Shown: positions 1 to 9,371 of the stretch, piece after piece
Layout: each line of letters starts with the position of its first letter
How positions within the stretch are numbered: the stretch's first letter is position 1
Assembly: GCF_964355755.1 (NCBI RefSeq)
Contig: NC_092677.1
Coordinates: 6,205,001-6,269,000 of the forward strand
DNA length: 64,000 nucleotides
Source: Antedon mediterranea
Lineage: Eukaryota > Echinodermata > Crinoidea > Comatulida > Antedonidae
Reading direction: 5' to 3'
Notes under the pieces: generated by a model
The model's input: the letters and a program-made list of their open reading frames with translations, nothing else
What the model was told of the DNA's origin: nothing
Databases searched by the model: none
Made by a program: the position numbers and the translations under genes

Positions 1-526
1 AAGTCATCCATTCGCGATCAGAATTCTTTTTTGGACAGAATATTTTTCGACAAATTGCACTGATTAAAAACCATAGTGCGATGTTTGTGGAAAGTAAAAG
101 ATGGATTCCCATACAAATATAGGAAAACAAAACTATTTTATATGGTTCGGCAGAAATTAATGTAGCACCTAAAGGGTAACATAACTGAGCGCTTAGTAGG
201 ACTGTAAATAATACACATTTCCATATAACCTGGAAACGACCTTTATATAAGCTAGGCCGTCTGATTGGCAATATTCCTCTCCTCGCGGCAGATTGCTTCC
301 CTGTCGCATCGTGATGGCCTGCCTGCTGGGCTGGGTATAATTGCGACAGATTACGCCAAATAAAAAGTGATCCTAACGATAGAAGGGATTCAATAAATAT
401 GACGATTTGGAATCGTAAAACCAAGGATCGAGTTTTTCGGTCAGAATTTCGAACAGCAAAAGAACTTAGCAAAAGAAAGAGCACTAAAGAACAGAACAAC
501 ACCGACAACTTTTTAACGCCAGGCAT
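1..526 (-). CDS. multi-pass membrane protein, 5' part, runs off window start
   Basis: Reading the minus strand from the ATG at 526-524, the frame stays open to base 1 (about 175 codons), very unlikely by chance at this AT content. The product is hydrophobic with four apparent membrane segments: near residues 8-24 (starting VLFCSLVLFLLL), 37-55, 106-125 and 132-158. Basic loops lie between them (RRGILPIRRPSLYKGR), and a Cys/Lys-rich stretch (CRKIFCPKK) follows the last helix. The same frame is also open upstream to about 706, so the ATG at 526 may be internal and the exon may begin near 706. I do not recognise the family; a receptor or transporter-like protein is possible. The 3' part lies outside the window. 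Confidence 0.55.
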   Translation of the reverse strand, partial: MPGVKKLSVLFCSLVLFLLLSSFAVRNSDRKTRSLVLRFQIVIFIESLLSLGSLFIWRNLSQLYPAQQAGHHDATGKQSAARRGILPIRRPSLYKGRFQVIWKCVLFTVLLSAQLCYPLGATLISAEPYKIVLFSYICMGIHLLLSTNIALWFLISAICRKIFCPKKNSDREWMT

Positions 527-706
527 GATAATGATGATAAAAATAACAACTGTTGGTAACTTAGTTAAGTTCAGATAGATTACAAAACGCGATCGTTCCC
601 TACCGCAATAACCCCATGTTTTATCAGAATCAATAATGAAGCATATTGCCGACGTATTTTTTCTTTTTCCCGCGCGAAGTCTCAATGTATAATTTATCAA
701 GTAATG

Positions 707-1157
707 CTAATATAACCATATCCTCCATGTGCTAACTTTATAAGAAAAGCAAAAAATCTCAGCCAGGTCTACTCATATGAGTTACGTAGGGTCCAAAACT
801 TGAAACCATTTATTAATGTATTAATTACCTCTGTAGTGTATGTTCTAACTAATAAAAATATGAACAACTAGAATTTGCAGTTACATTTTTTTTTAATAAC
901 AATTTTTCAGAAACTTTCTATTATTAATATTACAGTTTCACAGATTTTTTTTTACAATTTTTGTTCAAAGGAATCAATATTTGTGAATGGGCATTATAAC
1001 CAAAAACAAATTATTTTAAAACAAGAAATAACGCCGTAAAATAAGCTTACAATTTATTTTAAGTAAGATTTTGCTGTGTATTGACGATTTTTAATGATTT
1101 TGCAATATATTTTAATTTATTTTGTTATAGTATTATATGCATTTTTATATGTTTATA
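707..1157. other. AT-rich intergenic spacer
   Basis: AT-rich DNA with T-runs between the membrane-protein exon and the left end of the transposon. No coding potential, RNA gene or repeat was recognised. It ends with GTTTATA, the left copy of the transposon's target duplication (1151-1157). Confidence 0.6.
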
Positions 1158-1189
1158 CTGAGACAACAATCAAAGAGATTGGAAACGCT
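1158..1189 (+). repeat. left terminal inverted repeat of P-like transposon
   Basis: 32 bp, exactly the reverse complement of 6688-6719. It starts CTGAGACAAC and ends GGAAACGCT. The flanking target copy GTTTATA lies at 1151-1157. A weaker inverted match (TTCCCTTTG) continues inward to about 1204. Confidence 0.95.
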
Positions 1190-1325
1190 AGCGATTTCCC
1201 TTTGTGTGGCACTTGCCGCCAGGTTCAGTGTAGTATACCTCTTTGTTATGCAAATTAGCTAAGTCACCGGCCAATCAGCGAATTCGCGCAAGCGCAGATT
1301 AACTGTTTATCAAAATCAGTGATCC

Positions 1326-2855
1326 ATGAAAAAAGTTTTTGGAGGGGTTTTTAAATCTCACGAGCAGGAGATAAACAACGAAATATACGGTAAGACTATA
1401 GGTGTTTATAAACATTATTTATGTTGTTTAAAAATGTTAAATTAGGTATTAATTTTTTTCTGTAAAAATGATTATTAACACCAGAGTACAACACTACAAG
1501 AATTAATTGGAAAAAAAAAAAGATTTCTTTGGGATAATTATCAAATATTAGCCTACATATAATAGGCCTACAGCAGTAGCCTAGTAGGCCTATTCATTTA
1601 GCCAGCCCAGCATATTTATTATTAATTATTTTATTAGGCCCCTATTATAGGCCTAGGCTAATTATTAATAAATACTAGGCCAAGGCCCTAGCCTATAGGT
1701 GTAGTAGTATAGTAGGCCTAGAGGTTAGGTTCAATAAGGCATTCATTCATTCTTAAGTGTATGCCTATAATTATTAGGCTATGTCACATAATGTTAATAA
1801 TTTTAAATCAGGGTAAATTAAAGAGCAATATACGATATAAATAAATGAGAAAGCTCGTCAATTAGGTTTTTTTTTTTTCAGTTATGGCAACAAAATCAAC
1901 AGCCTGTAGGCCTAGTCCTTTACCACTTACCACTGCCAAGGAAATTAATGAAGATTTGCCACACATGGTGACAGATGCACTGAACATATTAGTAACCGAT
2001 GACATTCACCATGCATCATGGTCCAAGTGTGGTTCAGGTGTGATCTCAATTGCAAAATCAATATTAGAGAATCAATCTGAAATAAATATGTTTTTATCGG
2101 AAGAGATTATGGATAGTCTGCTGCAGCCCACAGCTGCAGATATCCTAAAAGCTGTTTTCCAGCTGAGGATAAACAGAAAGTTTATTCATGATTTTTTGAA
2201 TAAGATAATTACTAATATTAATAATACAGAAACTGAAAAGGAGGCTTTTGTTCAAAGATTTTTGACCTGCATAACTACATCATTTTTTAAACGACAAAAT
2301 GAAAAAATTGAAGTAAGATATAATATGGAAATAGAGTTAGTAACTACAGCAGACAAGCAAATCATCCATCATATTACAGGTTCTATTATAAGAAAATTGA
2401 AAAAAAGGTACATGAACAAGCCAGTTGAAAGAGAGATGCTTAGCAATCTGACCACTGATAATGGTGTAGACAGTAGATGTTCATGGACACAAAGTTTGGA
2501 CAGAGGCGGTTTGATTTACCCCTCAACAAAATTTCTTAATTTAATTATTTTAATTGAGCGTTGGATTAGGGAGTTAATAAACAGTGAAAGTTTACAACAT
2601 GATTCTTTAATTAACATAAAGTCTACAATACTAAAGTATAAACTGGTAACACATATATGGAGTAACCTTATAACCTCACCAAATACACAGAAATGGATAG
2701 TGTTGGACAATGTTGTTGAGTTATTTTTAAAAATTAGAGGGTTTGCTTTAACTGAACAACTTAAAAGCAAAATGCAAAAAAAACAAAAGCAACAAAAACT
2801 TGCTGCCGGAACTAAAAAAGCATTAAGAAAAGAACTAAAAGAATTAAACAAGTAA
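1326..2855 (+). CDS. transposon accessory protein with P/THAP9 C-terminal-like domain (two exons)
   Basis: Exon 1 is 1326-1389 (ATG AAA AAA GTT...; donor GTAAGACT at 1390) and exon 2 is 1882-2855 (acceptor T-run plus CAG at 1879-1881). The junction makes a Val codon and keeps frame, adding 22 residues (MKKVFGGVFKSHEQ...) before the ATG at 1884; total about 345 residues. The protein is mostly helical and ends in a Lys/Gln-rich basic tail. Its second half carries a tract like IIRKLKKRY, then CSWTQSLDRGGLIYPS followed by a hydrophobic helix. In P/THAP9-type transposases, as I know them, a similar 'RKL...DRGGLxYPS' region follows the catalytic core in the same polypeptide; here it is a separate gene on the opposite strand. 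Role inferred: a transposase partner or split-off C-terminal domain. No catalytic motif was seen. Confidence 0.75.
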
Positions 2856-2881
2856 AATGAAAAATAAGCTATATGCTGTAA

Positions 2882-2922
2882 TTTATTAACTGGAGTACTG
2901 TAAATGTTTTGTGCAAAATAAA
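2882..2922. terminator. overlapping convergent polyadenylation signals
   Basis: AATAAA on plus at 2917-2922 lies 62 bases after the accessory-gene stop. TTTATT at 2882-2887 reads AATAAA on minus, 67 bases past the transposase stop. The two transcripts therefore probably overlap tail-to-tail, which could generate antisense 3' ends. Confidence 0.6.
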
Positions 2923-2954
2923 AAAAAAGTCAAATTTACTATTATAAAATGCTA

Positions 2955-5592
2955 TTAAGACTTTTTTACTCTGCGTTTAAGTGGAATGTTTAAATTTTCT
3001 TTGTCCAATTCAGACATAATTCGCTTAGTGTTGCCTCTTATGGGTGCAACTGCTGCTGACCCAACAACCCTAAGTGTATTTAATGTATGTCGAACATTAT
3101 CAATTGTTGGATTGTCACCTGCTCCCTGTTTGTGTCTATAATGTCCAAAGTGCTGTTCGAGTACATCTTGATTAAACACACACGTATTTACAAATTTGGC
3201 TCCTTTTCCCAACAAATAACGAACACATGCTACAATAGAATTAATGGTGATATGAAAGCCATGTATGGTTTGCTGACTTAGTAACATACGCTTTCTTTCT
3301 GCATCAGCAAATTTTCCTACTCGTTCTTTTACATCATTTTCCCATTGCTCAAGGTATCCTAAAAACTCTGTCTCTAAATATGAAAGTCTTGGATCATGGA
3401 TGTCTTTGTATGGATTTAAGTCTGTGTTTCTGGATAACTTACCAGCGTTATTGTTTCTTGTATTTAAGCAATCAAAAAAGCGATTCATGTGAGTTATGAA
3501 GGTGATTGTTTCTCTTGCACTGTCACCATATACTTCTTTCATGTGCTGTGCAACTCTGTTACTGAAAACTTGAGCAGCTAAATTGACTTTCATCACACTG
3601 AAAGGGGTGAGGTCAATATGTGCTCTTGTTAGTTTTGTTTTTTTATACAATTTTCCTTCTGTGTGTTCTTCAAACAGTTGAACTAAACTCATCCATGAAA
3701 TGTTCTGTCCACCTTTCCACAGATTTCTTGATTTTTTGTGACTACCAGAATTTGAAAAACAATTTCTAGCTGTTTTTAGCAGATGAGGGACATCTGAAAT
3801 AAAATATAGATTCCGATTTGGAGCAAAAGGATTTGTACAACTAAACTTGTTTTTAAGCCCATGAGAATCAAAAAATGATCTATTCTGGCTAGCACCATCA
3901 CATGTAAGATACAAAACTTTCAGTCCAACATCTATTTCAAGTAGTTCAATGGCTCTCCATAAAATTGTGTGGAGATCTTCAGAACGTAGTCCATTTGTTG
4001 CAAAAACTGCCAATGGAAATTTTAAGTTACTTGTTGCCCCTCGTACCATAATAACTAATGCACTTTTTGCCATCTCATTGGTGATTTCATTTTTCTTATT
4101 TTCAATTTTGTGAATCTCATTGCTTATGTTATCTAAATTTGTAAATCCAATCAATTCATTAGTGGAGGCAGAATATACCAAGTCTTCTTTTATTTTAATT
4201 TCATCCTGTAAAATTCCAACATATGATCGCCATTCTTCAGTAAAGAGTCCTTTTCTTTTAGCCTCCTCGTGTAGCATTTCTAAAACTTCTTTCTGGTAAC
4301 CTAATTTACTATCAATGACGTGGCTATAATCATATAATGTTCTTTCACTTGGTAAACTTATAAAACCAGTTTCTCTCAGTGCTTGATATGCAGTTGAAGA
4401 TTTAGATTTCAAGTACAAAGCCCATTTCACAATAATAGGATGCCACCTCATCTGTCTTTTCTCTTTTAACTTGTTGAATTTTAATTGTTCTTCCCAAAAT
4501 ATTCTTTGAAATGAATCAGGATCTCGAAACAAATTGTTGAAAGCATTTTCTCCTTCTTGAATAATAGTTTCTAGGTCACCATTAGAATCATCTGTCAGTT
4601 CATTGTTCTTATATTTTTGATTAATTTCCTGATTAATTAATATTTGCTTTTTTTTTCTTTCAACACTTTGACATTGTTTTTTTAGCATCTTACTTTTAAT
4701 TAATAAATCATTTTTAGTCAAACTGGTATTAGGCCTTTTAGATGACAATAATACTTCAAATGACTGATTGTGTTTCATAGATTTTCGCAATGATCGTCTG
4801 TATGTTGCACAATGGGGGCACCTGTTTGTTAAAGTAGTTAAAAGGAAGCAGCGATCAGTTCGGATTGTTTGTGTGTATTCTGCTCCACAGTCATGTTCCA
4901 CATACTTGTTTTCCTGCAATGCAGTTAAGTCAGGATTTCCTATGCACACAGTATATTTATCAAACAAGAATTTTAAAAACATGAATAAATGATTAAACAC
5001 ATGCACCTTCCGTATACTTTCAAATATTGTATGATTATCAGGTAAGCGCTTGTTATGAACGATTACGGTTATATTCAAGTTTTTGTCAATAGTAACTGCC
5101 ATCTTAACAGAAAAAAAACGTTTCTCATAGAACTGAATGAGTGTCAGATCACTAGTTGCCTTAATGACTTCAAAACCAATGTTATTCAGCTTTTCTTGTT
5201 TCCTTGTGCAATCAAATCGCAACTGCTGGTATGTCACATAATTGATGTTATCTTCTGTCTCAAGTTTTGTCAATGAAGATCCAAGTACTAAATAACTCTC
5301 AATTGGTTCCTTATGTTCCTGCAATACACACAGAAACACTCATTTATAACCACACTATAATGATTAAATACTTTATACAATCTTTTTACACAACCTATGT
5401 ACTTACTTCAAGCAGTGGTTCATTGTGTACACTATGAACAACACAATCACAATTTGCAAAATTTCCAGTGAAGTCACAATGCTTAACTTGCTCAATTGGC
5501 TGACGAGTGAGTGGTTTTCGTTGAGATGGAAGACCATTAACACAATATTTGTATCGTCTACCAATTAATGCTTTTCTTTTTTTTCTTGTCAT
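2955..5592 (-). CDS. P-superfamily-like transposase (two exons)
   Basis: Exon 1 is 5592-5407 (62 codons, donor GTAAGT) and exon 2 is 5318-2955 (acceptor TATTGCAG). The 88-bp intron is phase 0, giving about 849 residues. The N-terminus is basic (MTRKKRK) with clustered Cys/His (C39, C48, C50, H53, H56), possibly zinc-binding, but no canonical THAP pattern is seen. A second Cys cluster reads NRCPHCATYRRSLRK. The core matches the P/THAP9 order: W-H-P-I-I then LPSERTL; an Asp in LQDEIKIKEDL (near residue 433); Asp in LTCDGASQNR; the DVPHLLKTARN block; KLTRAHIDLTPFSVMKVNLA; and, near the C-terminus, NQDVLEQHFGHYR, where the third acidic residue (Glu) is expected. The fold assignment is family knowledge; activity is inferred from the intact frame. 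An acceptor-like ACAG just before the ATG suggests a further 5' non-coding exon. Confidence 0.85.
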
Positions 5593-6687
5593 GATCTGTT
5601 ATAAATAAAAGAAAACATTGATCATTGGTTTGCACTGGTTTCTGTACATGCATTTCAGGCACTTACTTCTAGGCAAGAAACACTAAAGCCCCACTAAGCA
5701 ATATAATAATCCCCCTCACCCTCACCCCCCTCACCCTCACTTCCCCAACCAATTTTGTTTGACCCCACCCAACTACCATTCCATACTACTGCACACCAAA
5801 TAGAGCAGTAAAAACAAGTTTGGAAATAGGATCAATTTGATTTGACAAGGTAAAAGCTAGCCTAGCCTAGACTTAATTTAGGCGAAATTACGCTAATGAA
5901 TGCATATGAATCCCTGTGACTAGCCCTGGCTAAATAAGGCCATGCGATGACATTGGGCCTACTCTAAGGAAAATATATTGAATAAATACAAATTTCAAAT
6001 GATTAAAAAATACACGCATACCAACATTTATATATTTAACTATCATTAAAAGGTAAGTAAGTGATACAATATCATAAATAAGATAAAGATTTTTTTGTTC
6101 CAAATGTGACACAATTACGATTGTGTATTTAGCGTATTTAGCGAAAACTTTAAAAAACCAGTAAAATCATCATACTTAATTACATATTAAACATTACTTT
6201 TTCCTAATAAATTGTACATCATACCACAGAAAAATAGTTATTCTATCATAATAAAACTCATTAATTACACAAGAGTGTCTTTTAGTAAAATTGCAATGCT
6301 CTCAAAAACTGGTGTTTTAAGTAGCCGTTCCGACAACGACACACTAACCCAGTCTAGATGGGGTAGTCCATCTACGGTTGTCTACGAGTCTAGAACTACC
6401 CTACTTTGCAGACCAAGTTCTACTAAAACAAGATTAATTTTTCTTTTAAAAAACAGTTAAATACCAAACATTATTTAAAACTCTTACCTTTTAATATCCT
6501 AAAAATATAATTTGAAGTTCAAATTAAGCGTAATTTGCTGAAGGAAATCTGGTAAACTGTTACTGTCTCGTATATTGCGAAGCGATCGCGTGCGATCTCC
6601 GTCGAGTGGATTTTTCTCGAGCGCACACTTAATTTACATAACAATGAAACTACTAAGACGAAATAAGTAGATCAAAGGGAACCGACA

Positions 6688-6719
6688 AGCGTTTCCAATC
6701 TCTTTGATTGTTGTCTCAG
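6688..6719 (-). repeat. right terminal inverted repeat of P-like transposon
   Basis: Perfect 32-bp reverse complement of 1158-1189, ending TTGTTGTCTCAG. The target copy GTTTATA follows at 6720-6726. Confidence 0.95.
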
Positions 6720-6978
6720 GTTTATACAAATTTTATTCTAAATGTTTTTTATACAATCAGTGACCTAGGCCTACTACCCTAGGCCTAGATAGTGATTAAG
6801 TTCGCTTTTTAGGAATCCTGTCTCTGCCTGGTTTTGTGTGATGTTTTCTTGTTATTTGTCCATGTTTTTTTTATTGTATAAATTTATGAGAGAAAATAAA
6901 TGAAATGAAATGAAAAAAAGCCACAGTTAACACCGGTCTCCAACTTCACAGACATCACACCGCGCCGCTCCGCGCCGG

Positions 6979-6987
6979 TATAAAAAG
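6979..6987 (+). promoter_or_regulatory. putative TATA box of the OSGIN-like gene
   Basis: TATAAAAAG sits in a short GC-rich island (CGCGCCGCTCCGCGCCGG just upstream). A plausible non-coding first exon would run from about 7010 to 7402, where GTAAGATT forms a donor, and would splice to the acceptor at 9351-9352 (TCATCGACAG) before the coding ATG at 9372. No transcript evidence is available. The P-like transposon ends about 260 bp upstream. Confidence 0.45.
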
Positions 6988-8077
6988 CAGGTCGAGAGGG
7001 CGACAAACAACATTAACGTGTCATTTTTTTATGATGAGATGAGATGATCTGATCATCATTGGATCTCTCTGATCCTCTCTGATCACCACGCGTTCGTCGT
7101 GTGTCTCTCTTTCCATCCAACAGGCCTAGGGATACGGTACCACCACACCTTTCTCGGCATCGTAGGTTATTTCTTCTACCCATCATCCCCATCCATGCAA
7201 AATGTGAGTCGATTGGAAGGAAGGAGAAGAAAGGCTACTGTCTGTCGTTTATTGTTTTAATGTTGGTCACTGATTACTTTTAATTTGGATTTTTGTATCG
7301 TGTAGCAGCAGCACACAGTCACAGACAGTCAGTAGGCTACTACTACTACTAGCCTAGTAGTGCTAGCTGGCCTGCTGAGAGACTCGGACTGAGTTGAGGA
7401 GGGTAAGATTTTACTTTTCGTCAACGCATAGCTAGGCCTACCACCGACTCTAGTAGTAGGCCTAGGCTTAGTAGTAGTAGTAGGCTAGCTAGGACTAGTA
7501 CTCTAGGCCTAGCTAGGCCTAGCCTAGTAGTAGTAGGCTAGGTCTGTATGTATGTATGTAAAACATCACAGAGGGATTTTGTTACCTCTCTCTAGCTAGG
7601 TAGGCCCATGATGGCCTAACTAAATAAACCTGAAGGAATTCATTCATCTGAATGAGTCCGTCACTTCAATCCATCAATAATCATAATGCCAATATGGTAG
7701 GCCTATATTGTACCTAGGCCCGCCTTTCTATTATAATAGCCTAATTATTGAGAGTGAGACGTATAATAATAAAAATAACTAAAATCATAATCATGACCGC
7801 CGGCGTTGATTAAAATCTAAATATATGGCAAAAATGTATCCGATGTCAAACGCAACTGAGGATATGATAAACCGATGTAGGCCGTAGTGGCGCCTTATTA
7901 TTATACAATTAAAATATACTGGATGTTGATTTTATTGCGACCAATTTCAACTTTCACCGAATTACTGCATTGCACTCCAATGAACCACAGTGAACCCATT
8001 GCTTTATTTACCATCGTCTTTTCTCACTAATTTCCTAGAGCGACACATTTCCACTTTTAATAATTTACTGTAGTGTA

Positions 8078-8256
8078 CAGGGAAAAATTTCATTTAAAAA
8101 TTTTGTTTAGCAAAATTGCTAATCAAACTGATTGTTGAGTCGAGAAAGAGAAAGAGTTTTGTATTGCATTTTTTGCTACACAATTTGCGAAATGTGTAGC
8201 AATAAGGTTGTTTTGTATAGCTTTTTGCTATGCTACACTGGCGAAATTATTCCCTG
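8078..8256 (+). mobile_element. MITE with CAGGGAA termini and 5-bp target duplication (copy 1)
   Basis: Starts CAGGGAAAAATTTC and ends CGAAATTATTCCCTG. It is flanked by GTGTA at 8073-8077 and 8257-8261. A reverse-oriented relative occupies 32446-32620. It has no coding capacity and lies in the 5' intron of the OSGIN-like gene. Confidence 0.75.
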
Positions 8257-9371
8257 GTGTATTAACTGTACAGTCCAACCCAATGAACCGAACTGCAATG
8301 AACCACACTTTGTAGTAGGCCTTTGATATTAAAATCTACAATTCTCTAGTGTGAAATAAATAATCATAATACTATAGATATACAATGTACATTTAATCAC
8401 TTTTTTATACATTATGATTTGTTATAATAATTCTCAAAAGAAAATCTCAGAATTTATAATGTACAGTATTAATTTGAAAAATGAAAAAAATAATGTTTAT
8501 TTGAATTTAAGTGTAAAAATCGTATTTTAATTGTTTGTATGCTCCAGGGAAGAACAACCATATATTTTGATCTGGGTCTCTGTGGTTAAATAAAGTTAAA
8601 TTGAATTGGTTCTCAAAAAAATTTCTTTGTTTTTTACGAAATTTTATATTATAGTTTCAGTTTTCCATTGTTTTGTATAGTATATTTTAAGTTTTTTTTT
8701 ACATTTTTGTAATTGTATGGACGCACCACCATTTATGCATTGTGTGTTACTGTTATTTGTGAAAAAAGTTGATCACCCATGATAATTTATATAGATTCAA
8801 ATCCACCCTCAAATTTTTACAATTGAGATTGCACAACACACTTGTAAAAATACATAAATTGAGTAGTATCCTCAATAACCAACTGTACTTTTAATAGAAT
8901 TTGTTCTAGAAATTCTTTTTAATATATTTATTCTAGAAAAATGTAATTGATATACTGTGTGCTTGATTTTTATAGTGTATGTTTGTTAATATTTTGATTG
9001 AATATAAAATGCTGAGTCATTTTCAGCAAACCAATCAATACACACTTCTGCTTAATCAGACTATGAATATTCATTATTACCAGCTTGCCAGCCAATGAAT
9101 TAGTTCAATCTAGTTGATTATGAATTATTTAGAATTCTTTGTTTATCAACAGCCAATAAGGTGGCAGGGATTTAATCTGTCATGAATATTCATCATTGGT
9201 TTATGACATGTTTTTTGGTATCTGGACATATGAGGCTTAAGTGGGTAGTTAGACCTACAGTACCTAGTCCAGAGTGCTGAACATCACACTTCTTTTTGTC
9301 TGATCAATCAGTCATCTATTGGACCATACATTAATACCTTTATCATCGACAGGCCTAGAAGCTGTCGAGGA

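Larger units (their letters stand above)
1158..6719. mobile_element. complete two-gene P-superfamily-like DNA transposon
   Basis: The 5.56-kb element is bounded by perfect 32-bp inverted repeats (1158-1189 and 6688-6719; ends CTGAGACAACAATC...). The outermost duplication is GTTTATA at 1151-1157 and 6720-6726. It can be read as 8-bp GTTTATAC (1151-1158 and 6720-6727) if the left terminal C belongs to the target, matching the 8-bp duplications of P elements. Inside the TIRs a subterminal motif TTCCCTTTG is also inverted (about 1196-1204 and 6671-6679). Two convergent genes fill the interior: an accessory gene on plus (1326-2855) and a transposase on minus (2955-5592), their 3' ends 100 bp apart. 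Both have intact frames and canonical introns, so the copy looks young and possibly autonomous. Superfamily assignment rests on transposase motifs, TIR length and target size. Confidence 0.85.

Noticed and set aside
2516-2851. 111-codon antisense frame inside the accessory gene
   Set aside because: Mirror of the Lys/Gln-rich tail; no independent signals.
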